From positions 5,405,001 to 5,469,000 of the forward strand of contig NZ_CP114905.1 of the NCBI RefSeq assembly GCF_027497195.1: a stretch of DNA of 64,000 bases. Reading direction: 5' to 3'. The stretch's first letter is position 1, and each line of letters opens with the position of its first letter. The translations under genes were made by a program, and so were the position numbers. Source of the DNA: Streptomyces sp. WMMC500 (lineage in GTDB: Bacteria; Actinomycetota; Actinomycetes; Streptomycetales; Streptomycetaceae). Under the pieces are notes generated by a model. The model was not told the DNA's origin, made no database searches, and worked only from the letters and a program-made list of their open reading frames with translations. Below are positions 1 to 7,317 of the stretch, in pieces.

Positions 1-362
1 TTCTGCAGGAGCCCCGTGACGACTCGCTCCTGGTACTCGCGCAACGACACGCACTCCGCGTCCATCTGCGCTCGTCGTTCGAACCAGTTCGGGTGTGCGA
101 CGTCCGGGTACCAGTCGACCTTCAGCCACAGCCGCGCTAACAGTCCGTTACCGCCGAGGGCTTCGTCGGACTTCGCCGCGAAGGTGTCCGGTGGCACGCT
201 CGTGCCGGTCTCGATTCTCGCGACGTACGACCGGTCGCAGGGGATCTGCTTCGCCAGTTCCGCCTGTGTCATGCCTGCTGCCTCGCGCAAGTGCCTCAGT
301 ACGTCGCCGAACATCTCGGCTGTTGTGCCGGTCGCGCGGTGGGTGGCGTTGCGTGGGGTCAT
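1..362 (-). CDS. XRE-family regulator with Scr1-like C-terminus (truncated by window edge)
   Basis: The reverse-strand reading frame opens with ATG at 362 and stays open to base 1, so only about 120 N-terminal residues are present. Residues about 15-65 form an XRE-type helix-turn-helix (GMTQAELAKQIPCDRSYVARIE), followed by ETGTSVPP and then LARLWLKVDWYPD and EYQERVVTGLLQ. These are typical of the DUF5753/Scr1 effector region of actinobacterial XRE proteins. Such proteins are DNA-binding regulators often paired with a small DUF397 protein and a GHKL ATP-binding protein. Here the ATP-binding gene is divergent at 516; a DUF397 partner could lie beyond the edge. The family is confident, the exact role unknown. 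Confidence 0.85.
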   Translation of the reverse strand, partial: MTPRNATHRATGTTAEMFGDVLRHLREAAGMTQAELAKQIPCDRSYVARIETGTSVPPDTFAAKSDEALGGNGLLARLWLKVDWYPDVAHPNWFERRAQMDAECVSLREYQERVVTGLLQ

Positions 363-515
363 GTCTGCCTCCCCGTTCTGGTCACATCTGTCACGTGCCT
401 GGCCTTGCCCTCGGCCGCTTCGCTCCGAAAGCCTTTCACCACGCAGCGTAACCGAGCGCTACGACGATACAGCGGTAAATACCAAAGTGTCACTGTAATT
501 CTGGAGTTGATGTGG
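363..515. promoter_or_regulatory. Divergent intergenic region between XRE regulator and ATP-binding protein
   Basis: This 153-bp spacer must hold the promoters of both divergent genes. It is less GC-rich near the right end, with a short perfect palindrome AGTGTCACT at 486-494, about 20 bp before the ATP-binding gene's start. That is a candidate site for the neighbouring XRE regulator, but it is short enough to be chance. No clear -35/-10 pair is assigned. Confidence 0.3.
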
Positions 516-971
516 ATGGCCGAGCATGGAGCGTGCGGTTCGGAGGGGATGGCGCGCGAGTGGTCGATGGGGTACGTGATGGCGCACCGGTCCGTGCCGC
601 TGGTCCGGGTGCACGTGCGGCGGCAGTTGGCGCTGTGGGGGTGGGGTGGGGACGCGCAGGACGCGGCGGTCGTCGTGTCGGAGCTGGTGACGAACGCGAT
701 CCAGTACGGGCGGCGGATCGGGCGGCGGGTGTGGGTGCGGTTGGCCGTGCGGGAGGACGGGTCGCTGGTGATCGACGTGTCCGACCCGCAGGCGACGCTG
801 CCGCCACGCGTGCTCGACCCGTCGCCGCCGGGGCCGGAGGACGAGCGGGGGAGGGGGCTGTTCCTGGCGCGGGGGCTGGGGGCGGAGCTGTCGTGGTTCC
901 CGCGCGAGTTCGTCGGCAAGACCGTACGGGCGACGCTGGAGCCGACGCCGGTGGAAGTCGGGAAACCCTGA
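516..971 (+). CDS. Small GHKL ATP-binding protein (anti-sigma/SpoIIAB-like)
   Basis: A 151-residue protein with a HATPase_c_2-type fold. The N-box is VSELVTNAIQYG (about residues 51-62), the G1-like segment is DVSDPQ, and the G2 segment is GRGLFLARGLG. These small ATPases are abundant in Streptomyces and are usually taken as anti-sigma-factor-like kinases or partners of XRE regulators. I chose ATG 516 because GGAG at 503-506 lies 9 nt upstream; the in-frame ATG at 510 would leave only 3 nt. The usual G1 glycine motif is degenerate (DPQ instead of DxGxG), common in this subgroup. Binding partner and substrate cannot be read from the sequence. Confidence 0.85.
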   Translation: MAEHGACGSEGMAREWSMGYVMAHRSVPLVRVHVRRQLALWGWGGDAQDAAVVVSELVTNAIQYGRRIGRRVWVRLAVREDGSLVIDVSDPQATLPPRVLDPSPPGPEDERGRGLFLARGLGAELSWFPREFVGKTVRATLEPTPVEVGKP

Positions 972-1217
972 GACTTCCGTAGGGGGCGGACCGTGGCCGC
1001 GGCTCCGCGGCAGGGGCGGTCGGGGGCCTGCTCGGCCAGCACTTCGACGGGTCTCGGCGACCTCAAGGAGTCGTGCGTGCGCAGGCGTACCGGGCCGGCC
1101 GGGGCCCGCTGATGCCGCGGGAGTCTGCGGCGGTGGTCACCCTCGCGGGTGACGATGAGCGTGGTGACCCCCTCGATGAGCGCATCTCGACGGCCGGCCT
1201 GAACGAGCTCAGTTCCC

Positions 1218-2129
1218 CTACTTCCTCTTCGCCGGGGGTGTGGGGAGCTTTTGCGCCCCTCCGGCCGGGCTGGTGGCTGACCCTGACGTCCTTGCCGCGG
1301 CAGAAGCCGGGGCAGGTGGCGGGGAGTACCTCGCCGCCGGTGAAGCGTCGTTTGCCGGGGCCGAAGGGCGGGAGCCACCGGGAGGGGAGCCGGGAGTGGT
1401 GAGCAGAGCGTTCCGAGCGTTCGCGTCGATGGGGTGCACGGGTGGTCCCACCGGTTGCCTCACGGCTGGTCCAATGGGGGCACTCATTCTGTGGCGTGGG
1501 CGTGGCAACTGCGAATTCTCACGGCCGTGGCCCTCCGGCCGTCGGGGCTGCGCACCCCGTCGCCCCTGCCGGGGCTCCGAACCAGTGGGGGCGGTGCGGG
1601 CGTTCTCCCGAGCATTGCCGACGACTTTCGCCGCATTGGGCAGATATCCGCGCTCATACGCTTGCTTGTGCGGGCCCTCCCTGCTGAGCAAGGCGAACAT
1701 GGCCTTCTCGACCTGTGCCCGGCCCTCTGGTCCGAGCTTCGTGTACACGTCGTAAGCCCTCTCACCGGCCTGAGGCCCCATCGGATGCTGTCGGGCATCC
1801 GGCTGTTGCGGAGGACGTGAGGAGACGGGCCCCTGAGGTGGCTGCGGGTATCCGCGCCCCCCGGAGGACCGCTGCAACCGGTCTCGTGCGAATCGAAACG
1901 CCTGTTCCAGGACATCACGGAGCAATCCGCTCGCAGAGTCGCTTGTGCCGTATCGGTACTGGTCCTGCGGTTCTGCGTGCTGCGGTTCCGCCCGGTGGTG
2001 TCTCTCCCCCCGGGCCTGAGCCGTCCCCCTCTGCCGGAGGTCGAGCATGTCTTCGTCGATGATGGCCGCGGCCAGGGTCATGGCCGCTTGGCTGCGCCGC
2101 TCGGAGTCGGCGGACTGCTGTGCAGGCAT
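1218..2129 (-). CDS. Hypothetical protein with long Pro/Ala/Arg-rich tail
   Basis: A 303-codon frame starting at ATG 2129, preceded on the minus strand by a purine-rich GGAAGAGGG about 8 nt upstream. The first about 45 residues could be helical (AMTLAAAIIDEDMLDLRQ). A middle block, about residues 125-175 (YDVYTKLGPEGRAQVEKAMFA and AYERGYLPNAAKVV), looks folded. The remainder is low-complexity, rich in Pro, Ala, Ser and Arg, and ends in a basic PPAKRK. I recognise no family. No signal peptide or membrane segment is visible. Competing frames on the opposite strand lack better coding character, but the C-terminal half is weakly supported. It may be an accessory gene, since its base composition is less extreme than in the neighbours. 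Confidence 0.45.
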   Translation of the reverse strand: MPAQQSADSERRSQAAMTLAAAIIDEDMLDLRQRGTAQARGERHHRAEPQHAEPQDQYRYGTSDSASGLLRDVLEQAFRFARDRLQRSSGGRGYPQPPQGPVSSRPPQQPDARQHPMGPQAGERAYDVYTKLGPEGRAQVEKAMFALLSREGPHKQAYERGYLPNAAKVVGNARENARTAPTGSEPRQGRRGAQPRRPEGHGRENSQLPRPRHRMSAPIGPAVRQPVGPPVHPIDANARNALLTTPGSPPGGSRPSAPANDASPAARYSPPPAPASAAARTSGSATSPAGGAQKLPTPPAKRK

Positions 2130-2477
2130 GGGAAGCCCTCTTCCGTGTCGCAAAGGCGGCCAACTCTCTAAGAAGACACGGATCCTTCCTGCGATCGGTT
2201 CACGGGAATCTCCCCCGTCCTGATTCCTGCTGGTCAGCGGCATCGCTTGCGTTCACACAGGGGGCGGCGACGGCGATCGGGGCGCTGAGCGCTGGGCGCG
2301 GTCGCGGATGCCGGGCAGCGGCGCGTGGTGAGAAGGGGAGCTCCGCGGCGGCGCGGTCGCCGCCGTTCACGCCATCAAGATCGCCTGGCGAACAGGACGA
2401 GAAACCTTCAATGAACCACGGAGACGCAAGGGCCGTGTATTGCACAGCACAGTTCGTCAGTGATCTATGGAGGTGCG
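2130..2477. other. 348-bp intergenic region, no gene recognised
   Basis: Between the orphan ORF and the GNAT gene I see no convincing reading frame. A small perfect hairpin (GGCGGCG, loop CGGT, CGCCGCC) lies at 2347-2364. The last about 80 bp become AT-richer and presumably carry the promoter of the GNAT gene, whose ribosome-binding site is at 2469-2473. Confidence 0.4.
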
Positions 2478-3278
2478 ATGAGTGACCTTGCGGAGTCCCT
2501 CGAATCGATGCAGCAGCTCGCTGTGGGCTGGCGGGCCATGGTGCTCGATCGGGATGCAGGCGCGGACGTGCGCGACGTCCCCGGCCTGGCAGTCCGCTGG
2601 GCCGACTGCCGGTTCGCCTTCTGGAACGCCCTCACCTTGACCGATGCGGGCACGGACGCCGAGCTCCTCGGGCAACGCCTGAGCCAGGCAGCGGAGATCA
2701 TGCGCTCGAAGGAGCACCCGGGCCTGCTGTGGCTTTTCGAAGATCTTCTCGATGACGAGGCCCGTTCCATGCTTGAGGCAGCGGCAGAGCAGGCAGGTCT
2801 TCAGCACGCCTTCGGCGGTACGGGCATGTCCGGAGACCTGCTACCCATCCCCGAACCGGTCCACCGCGACCTGACTTTCGTGCGCGTGAGCACGGACGAG
2901 CAGTTGCGAGCCTATGCGGACCTCAACGCACGTGCCTACGGGTTTCCGTTGGAAGAGGGCCGCGACGGACTCGTCGGCTCCACGTTGTGGAAGAACGGGG
3001 TGTACGCCTATCTGGCCATGCGAGGCGACGTCCCCGTAGCGTGCGCGGGCGCAGTCGCAGCAGACGGCCGCCTCTTCGTCGTGCTCGTCGCCACGGACCC
3101 GGAGTGGCAGCGCAGAGGCTACGGCGAGGCGGTCACCCGCAAGGCGCTCCACGAAGGCGCCCGGGCCACCGGACTGACCCGGGCCACGTTGCACGCCACC
3201 GAGGCCGGGGCTCCCGTATACACACGGATCGGCTTCAAGCCGAACTCCCCGATCTGCTACTGCGGGCTGAAAGGCTGA
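2478..3278 (+). CDS. GNAT-family N-acetyltransferase
   Basis: A 266-residue protein from ATG 2478, with GGAGG at 2469-2473. An upstream in-frame ATG at 2460 is rejected because this ribosome-binding site lies inside it. The C-terminal half is a GNAT fold: the acetyl-CoA loop reads VATDPEWQRRGYGEAVTRKAL (about residues 205-225; Q/RxxGxG/A type), followed by TLHATEAGAPVYTRIGF, the usual beta-6/7 signature. The N-terminal about 125 residues (AGWRAMVLDRD and WADCRFAFWNAL regions) resemble the first, degenerate domain of two-domain GNATs. The family normally transfers an acetyl group from acetyl-CoA to an amine; the substrate is unknown. It stands alone between accessory-looking sequences. Confidence 0.85.
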   Translation: MSDLAESLESMQQLAVGWRAMVLDRDAGADVRDVPGLAVRWADCRFAFWNALTLTDAGTDAELLGQRLSQAAEIMRSKEHPGLLWLFEDLLDDEARSMLEAAAEQAGLQHAFGGTGMSGDLLPIPEPVHRDLTFVRVSTDEQLRAYADLNARAYGFPLEEGRDGLVGSTLWKNGVYAYLAMRGDVPVACAGAVAADGRLFVVLVATDPEWQRRGYGEAVTRKALHEGARATGLTRATLHATEAGAPVYTRIGFKPNSPICYCGLKG

Positions 3279-3379
3279 CCTGACGACACCGGGCCGGTAC
3301 TCCACCGGTCAGGCCATGGGTGCACCCATACGATGTCGAGCGGCCTCGATGGCGGCGGGGACCTTGGCGGCGGTACCGC

Positions 3380-3472
3380 CGGGCCGTGCTGGTGCTGCGC
3401 TGGTTCCGGCAGCGGGCCTGCGTGCACCGCCTGGCCGAAGATGCCGGAATCTCGCAGGCCACCGGCTACCGC
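3380..3472 (+). pseudogene. Remnant of IS5-type transposase N-terminus
   Basis: In frame here is VLVLRWFRQRACVHRLAEDA followed by GISQATGYR. This matches, from memory of the family, the N-terminal helix-turn-helix of actinobacterial IS5-family DDE transposases, which normally continues with a YLHEGIDVLADQAPD-like stretch. Here the match stops abruptly at about 3472, and 40 bp later the azoreductase gene ends. No DDE catalytic part, partner ORF or terminal inverted repeat was found, so this is a dead fragment. Confidence 0.5.
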
Positions 3473-3511
3473 GGGACGGCCGTCACCGTGCGCCCGCCCC
3501 GCGTCCGCCCG

Positions 3512-4156
3512 TCACACCCGGGTCGCCGAAGCCGCCAGGGTGCGGCCCGCGTCGCGGGCGGCGTCGAGCGCGTTCGCGTGGATGCGCGCCGCCTCCTCGC
3601 GCAGGCTCTCCATCGCCGGGGTGGTGGCGGCCTTGGTCAGCTCCCGCTCGATCACCGTGAGTTCGGCCTGCCACATGTCGACCAGGACCCGGCGCAGGTA
3701 GGGCGTCGAGTGGTCCCAGCCCTCCCGCGGCGCCCCGGGCTGGTAGCCGCCGCCCTTGGTGGACACCAGCACCGTCGGCTTCGCCTTGAGTACGGGGGTG
3801 GTGGCGCCCGCGCCGCTGATGACCAGGTCCGCCCAGGCCTTGAAGTGCTGCGAGACGCCGTAGTTGTAGAGCGGTACGGCCAGCAGGACCGCGTCGGCGC
3901 GGTCGAGTTCGCCGGCCAGTTCCTCGGCCAGCGCCAGAGCCTGGAGCTGCTCGTCGGTGCGCTCCGGGGCGGGGGTGAATCCCGCGGTCGTGGCCAGCGC
4001 CCAGGCGTCGGCGGGGAGGGGCCGGGTGCCCAGGTGGCGGCGCTGCACCGTGGCGCCGGGGTGCGCGGCGGCCCATTCGGCCTGGACCGCGTCGGCGATC
4101 TCGGCGGAGGCCGAGTTCCCGGGGAGGATGCTGGCATCGATGCGGAAGAGGTTCAC
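3512..4156 (-). CDS. azoR: FMN-dependent NADH-azoreductase / NAD(P)H quinone reductase family
   Basis: A 214-residue flavodoxin-like protein starting at GTG 4156 (GGAG about 6 nt upstream on the minus strand). It begins with VNLFRIDASILPGNSAS, the phosphate-binding loop of AzoR-type enzymes. The flavin-contact segment is LLAVPLYNYGVSQHFKAW (about residues 90-107), followed by VLVSTKGGGYQPG. AzoR enzymes use FMN and NADH to reduce quinones and azo compounds in the cytoplasm, protecting against electrophiles. The longer frame upstream (to 4222) lacks a good ribosome-binding site. It is transcribed divergently from a TetR gene, with a palindrome between them, so thiol- or quinone-stress control by that TetR is likely. 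Confidence 0.88.
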   Translation of the reverse strand: MNLFRIDASILPGNSASAEIADAVQAEWAAAHPGATVQRRHLGTRPLPADAWALATTAGFTPAPERTDEQLQALALAEELAGELDRADAVLLAVPLYNYGVSQHFKAWADLVISGAGATTPVLKAKPTVLVSTKGGGYQPGAPREGWDHSTPYLRRVLVDMWQAELTVIERELTKAATTPAMESLREEAARIHANALDAARDAGRTLAASATRV

Positions 4157-4229
4157 GTTCGTCTCCGTATGCAGGTGGGGGTGGGTGCGCGCGCTCACAC
4201 AGGCCGCGCGTCGGACTCTCACGCCAGCC

Positions 4230-4251
4230 TAAACGGACTTTACCCCGCTTA
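4230..4251. promoter_or_regulatory. Candidate TetR operator between azoR and tetR
   Basis: An imperfect inverted repeat, TAAACGG, 8-nt spacer, CCGCTTA (6 of 7 positions pair), sits in the 111-bp spacer of the divergent pair. It overlaps a -10-like TATATT at 4250-4255. Its position suits autoregulation and repression of azoR. Inferred from symmetry and context only. Confidence 0.45.
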
Positions 4252-4267
4252 TATTCCTGGCGGTACC

Positions 4268-4906
4268 GTGGCCTCTGTGGACGGTGACCTGATCCCCCTG
4301 GAGAAACCCCGCCCGGAGCGGGCCGACGCGGCGCGTAACCGCAGGCTGCTGCTGTGTACGGCCCGTGAGATGATCGAGGAGGAGGGCGCCGAGAACGTCA
4401 CCATGGACGGCCTGGCGGAGCGCGCCGGCGTGGGCAAGGGCACGGTCTACCGCCGCTTCCGTACGCGGTCGGGAATCTTCGTCGCCCTCCTGAACGAGGT
4501 GGAGAGCGCCTTCCAGCAGCGCGTGCTGTCCGGCCCGCCGCCGCTGGGCCCGGGCGCCGCCCCGATGGACCGGCTGATCGCCTACGGCCGGGGCCGCATC
4601 GCGTTCCTGCGCGAGCACCACGCGGTCGCCCGCGCGGCACTGGGCCCCAACCAGCCCATAGCCCTCGACGGCTCGGGCATCACGCGCCCGCACATCCGCT
4701 TCCTGCTGGACCGGGCCGGTGTGGGCGCCGAGAGCCTCGACGCGCTGACCCTCCAGCTCACCGCCGCGCTGCAGGGCTCGGCGATGCTCTACCTCGCCAT
4801 TCCGGACCAGCCGTCGGACCCGGCGGCGGACAGCGCCGGCGCCCGCTATCTCGACGCGCTGGCGGAGGGGTGGGAGGTCCTGGTCGCGCGGATCTGCCGC
4901 GCCTGA
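4268..4906 (+). CDS. TetR/AcrR-family transcriptional regulator
   Basis: A 212-residue regulator. The helix-turn-helix spans about residues 22-67: RLLLCTAREMIEEEGAENV, then MDGLAERAGVGKGTVYRRF, the canonical TetR recognition helix. The C-terminal ligand-binding part is about 140 residues and contains LREHHAVARAALGPNQP. The start is taken as GTG 4268; a second in-frame GTG at 4277 is possible, and neither has a strong ribosome-binding site. Divergent orientation to the azoreductase gene suggests it represses that gene and itself through the palindrome at 4230-4251. The inducer is unknown; quinones or similar electrophiles would fit. Confidence 0.85.
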   Translation: MASVDGDLIPLEKPRPERADAARNRRLLLCTAREMIEEEGAENVTMDGLAERAGVGKGTVYRRFRTRSGIFVALLNEVESAFQQRVLSGPPPLGPGAAPMDRLIAYGRGRIAFLREHHAVARAALGPNQPIALDGSGITRPHIRFLLDRAGVGAESLDALTLQLTAALQGSAMLYLAIPDQPSDPAADSAGARYLDALAEGWEVLVARICRA

Positions 4907-4952
4907 GCGGGGTCACCCGCCGCATGGGCGCCGGCTCCCGGCCGGCGCCTGC

Positions 4953-5015
4953 GTATCCCGGCTGACGCCCTCGTATCCCGGCTGACGCCCTCGTATCCCG
5001 GCTGACGCCCTCGTA
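4953..5015. repeat. Three-copy 20-bp tandem repeat
   Basis: The unit gtatcccggctgacgccctc occurs three times in exact head-to-tail copies (4953-4972, 4973-4992, 4993-5012), followed by a partial gta. It lies in the convergent gap between the TetR gene and the GH4 gene. It contains no obvious hairpin and encodes nothing plausible. Confidence 0.9.
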
Positions 5016-5112
5016 CGGTCGTCGCCGCAGGGTGCGTAGGAACTGACGGGAGCGCCGATCCCGCCCCCCGCAACGAGTGACCGACCGGCGCCCCCCGGTG
5101 ACTCCCCCGTCC

Positions 5113-6444
5113 TCAGATCCCCCGCGCCGTCAGGATGCGGTTCGCCGCGTTCACCGAGTCCACCAGCGGGTGCAGCGCCACCGCCCGCAGGGCCTTCGCC
5201 CGGCTGCCCGTGTCCGCCGCCGCGATCGTCGTGCGCTCCACGTCCTTCAGCGTCAGCATCAGCCCCAACTGGTCCGCCGCCGCCGGGCGCGTCGGGATCG
5301 GGTGGGCGCCGCGGGCGTCGACGCGGCACGGGACCTCGATGACCGCGTCCGCGTCCAGGCCCGGGATCGTGGTGCGGTTGGGGACGTTGAGGATGAGGGT
5401 GGCGTGCTCGTCGCGGGCGATGGCGCGCATCAGGGCCAGGGCCACGCGGTCGTAGCCGCCCCCGTCCAGGTCGCACGTGTCGCGCTGCCAGCCGCCCGTG
5501 CTCTCCCGGCTCTCCGCCATGTACGTCGCCTCGCGCTCCTTGCGCGTGCGCTCCCACACCGCCGCCGCCTCGCCCGGGTCCGCCGCCGCCGCGGCGTAGA
5601 ACGCCGCCTGCTGCTCGCGCAGGAACTCGCCGCGGGTCGCCGGGGCGTCGCGCAGGGCGGCGACGGCCTCGCGGTTGAAGTAGTAGTAGTGCAGGTACTC
5701 GTTGGGCAGCGAGCCCAGCGCCTGCAGCCACTCGGCGCCGAAGAGCTTGCCCTCCTCGAAGGACTCCAGCGTCGCCGGGTCGGCGAGCAGCGCGGGCAGG
5801 CGGTCCTCGCCGTCGACGAGGATGCGGCGCAGCCAGCCGAGGTGGTTGAGGCCCACGTAGTCCAGCTCGGTGCGGTCCGGGTCCACGCCCAGGGCGCGGG
5901 CGGCGCGGCGGGCCATGCCGACGGGGGAGTCGCAGATGCCGATGACGCGGTCGCCCAGGAGGCGCTGCATGGCCTCGGTGACCATGCCCGCCGGGTTGGT
6001 GAAGTTGATGACCCAGGCGTTCGGCGCGACCGCGGCGACCCGCTCGGCGATGTGCATGGCGGCGGGTACGGAGCGCAGCCCGTACAGGACGCCGCCGGCG
6101 CCGACGGTCTCCTGGCCGAGCAGGCCCTCGGTCAGCGCCGCGCGCTCGTCGCGGCTGCGGCCTTCGAGGCCGCCGGCGCGGATGGCGGAGAAGACGAAGT
6201 CCGTGTCGCGCAGGGCGTCGTCGAGGTCGGTGGTGGTACGGACCGCCGGCGGCCGGGCGCCTCTCGCCGCCCCGTCCGCCGCGTGCTGCGCGAGGACGGC
6301 GCCGATGGCCTCCAGGCGCCGCGGCTCCGTGTCGTAGAGCACCAGCTCGGTGCACCGGCCGGACTCCTCGCCGCTGTCTTCGAGCAGGGCCCGGAACACC
6401 AGCGGCACGCGGAACCCGCCGCCGCCCAGCACTGTCAGCCTCAT
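5113..6444 (-). CDS. Glycoside hydrolase family 4 (6-phospho-glycosidase type)
   Basis: 443 residues, full length for GH4. It opens with the NAD-binding loop MRLTVLGGGGFRVPLVF. The metal-ligand segments are GICDSPVGM (about residue 173) and VGLNHLGWL (about 203); NFTNPAGMVTEAM precedes them. GH4 enzymes use NAD+ and Mn2+ to oxidise the sugar at C3 and then eliminate the aglycone, so they can cleave alpha- or beta-linkages, often in 6-phosphorylated glycosides. The C-D-x-P motif is nearer the CDMP reported for phospho-alpha-glucosidases than the CN(V/I)P of phospho-beta-glucosidases, so anomeric specificity is open. Its ATG overlaps the DeoR stop (ATGA, 6441-6444), so the two are translationally coupled and probably share control with the divergent kinase-importer-inositol operon. 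Confidence 0.9.
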   Translation of the reverse strand: MRLTVLGGGGFRVPLVFRALLEDSGEESGRCTELVLYDTEPRRLEAIGAVLAQHAADGAARGARPPAVRTTTDLDDALRDTDFVFSAIRAGGLEGRSRDERAALTEGLLGQETVGAGGVLYGLRSVPAAMHIAERVAAVAPNAWVINFTNPAGMVTEAMQRLLGDRVIGICDSPVGMARRAARALGVDPDRTELDYVGLNHLGWLRRILVDGEDRLPALLADPATLESFEEGKLFGAEWLQALGSLPNEYLHYYYFNREAVAALRDAPATRGEFLREQQAAFYAAAAADPGEAAAVWERTRKEREATYMAESRESTGGWQRDTCDLDGGGYDRVALALMRAIARDEHATLILNVPNRTTIPGLDADAVIEVPCRVDARGAHPIPTRPAAADQLGLMLTLKDVERTTIAAADTGSRAKALRAVALHPLVDSVNAANRILTARGI

Positions 6445-7199
6445 ACTGTGATTACCTCCACACCGGCCTCGCCGAAGGCGGCGAGGGTCGCCGGGTCCGA
6501 CGACGTGTTCGTGATGAGCATGTGCACGTCCTCGGGGCCGCAGATGCGGACGAGCCCCGAGTCGCCGGGGAACTTGCCCGCGCTGGCGAGCAGCACCACC
6601 TGCCGGGACGCCCTGATCATGGCGCGCTTGACGGGTACCTCGACGTGGGTGCTGTCCAGCACGCTGCCGTCGGGGAGGATCCCGCTGGCGCCGAGGAAGA
6701 GGCGGCCGACGTACAGCTCACGGAGGTTGGACTCGGTGAGTACGCCGACGACCGAGCGGTAGTTCCGCCGGACCTCGCCGCCGAGCAGTATCAGGGTGAC
6801 CGCGTGGTCGTCGCGCAGTTCCTCGTAGACCGCGAGATTGCTGGTGACGATCGTCACAGGGCGGCCCCGCAGCCGCTGGGCCAGCGCCAGCGTCGTGGTG
6901 CCGATGTCGAGCAGCACCACGTCGCCGTCCTCGACCAGCTCCGCGGCGCGGGCCGCGACCGACTCCCGGCCGCCGGGGTCGTCGTCCGCGACCTCGGCGA
7001 AGGGTCTCTCGTCGTCCGCGCGGGCGGCTACGGCGCCGCCGTAGACCCGTGTGAGGCGGCCGGCGCGGCCCAGTTCCGTGAGGTCACGGCGGGCCGTGGC
7101 CTCGCTGACGCCGAGCCGCGTGGCGATCTCCCGGACGGGCAGTACGCCCTCGTCGCCGAGGATGCTGAGCAGCTTCTCGTGGCGCGTCTCTCGCAGCAT
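6441..7199 (-). CDS. DeoR/GlpR-family sugar regulator
   Basis: 252 residues from ATG 7199 (an in-frame TTG at 7208, closer to a GGAG, is an alternative start). The N-terminal winged helix reads HEKLLSILGDEGVLPVREIA and LGVSEATARRDLTELGRAG, the DeoR signature. The C-terminal DeoRC sensor has VVLLDIGTTTLALAQRL, LGGEVRRNYRSVVG and the LFLGASGI stretch, which normally binds a sugar phosphate. It lies upstream of GH4 on the same strand with a 4-nt overlap, and divergent from the PfkB kinase gene. It probably represses both directions until a phosphorylated intermediate accumulates. Confidence 0.92.
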   Translation of the reverse strand: MLRETRHEKLLSILGDEGVLPVREIATRLGVSEATARRDLTELGRAGRLTRVYGGAVAARADDERPFAEVADDDPGGRESVAARAAELVEDGDVVLLDIGTTTLALAQRLRGRPVTIVTSNLAVYEELRDDHAVTLILLGGEVRRNYRSVVGVLTESNLRELYVGRLFLGASGILPDGSVLDSTHVEVPVKRAMIRASRQVVLLASAGKFPGDSGLVRICGPEDVHMLITNTSSDPATLAAFGEAGVEVITV

Positions 7200-7317
7200 G
7201 GACCGCAATGTACTCCACGTGAGCGAGTTTGCGCGAGTGTGAGTGACCTCTTGCAAAATCCGTCGCGGAGGTGCAAGGTGTCGCTCAATGTGAACCACGA
7301 GCAGGAAGGACACGCCG
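7200..7317. promoter_or_regulatory. Divergent promoter/operator region of the DeoR-GH4 and kinase-importer-inositol operons
   Basis: 118 bp separate the divergent starts. The stretch is locally AT-richer and holds repeated GTGAG elements (about 7218 and 7239) plus an inverted counterpart, TCGCTCA, near 7281. This is the kind of spaced direct/inverted arrangement DeoR proteins use. GGAAGGA at 7304-7310 is the ribosome-binding site of the kinase, whose start is TTG. Exact -10/-35 boxes are not assigned. Confidence 0.45.

Noticed and set aside
985..1060. Minus-strand VEVLAEQAPDRP, resembling the segment after the helix-turn-helix of IS5-type transposases
   Set aside because: Only about 12 residues match, with no frame on either side. 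It could be the missing continuation of the fragment at 3380-3472, but it is too short to call a feature.
1073..1402. Plus-strand ORF of 109 residues
   Set aside because: No recognisable motif; overlaps the better-supported minus-strand ORF and shows no coding character.
3320..4267. Long plus-strand extension upstream of the TetR start
   Set aside because: It is the antisense shadow of the azoreductase gene joined to the transposase fragment; TetR homology begins only near 4268.
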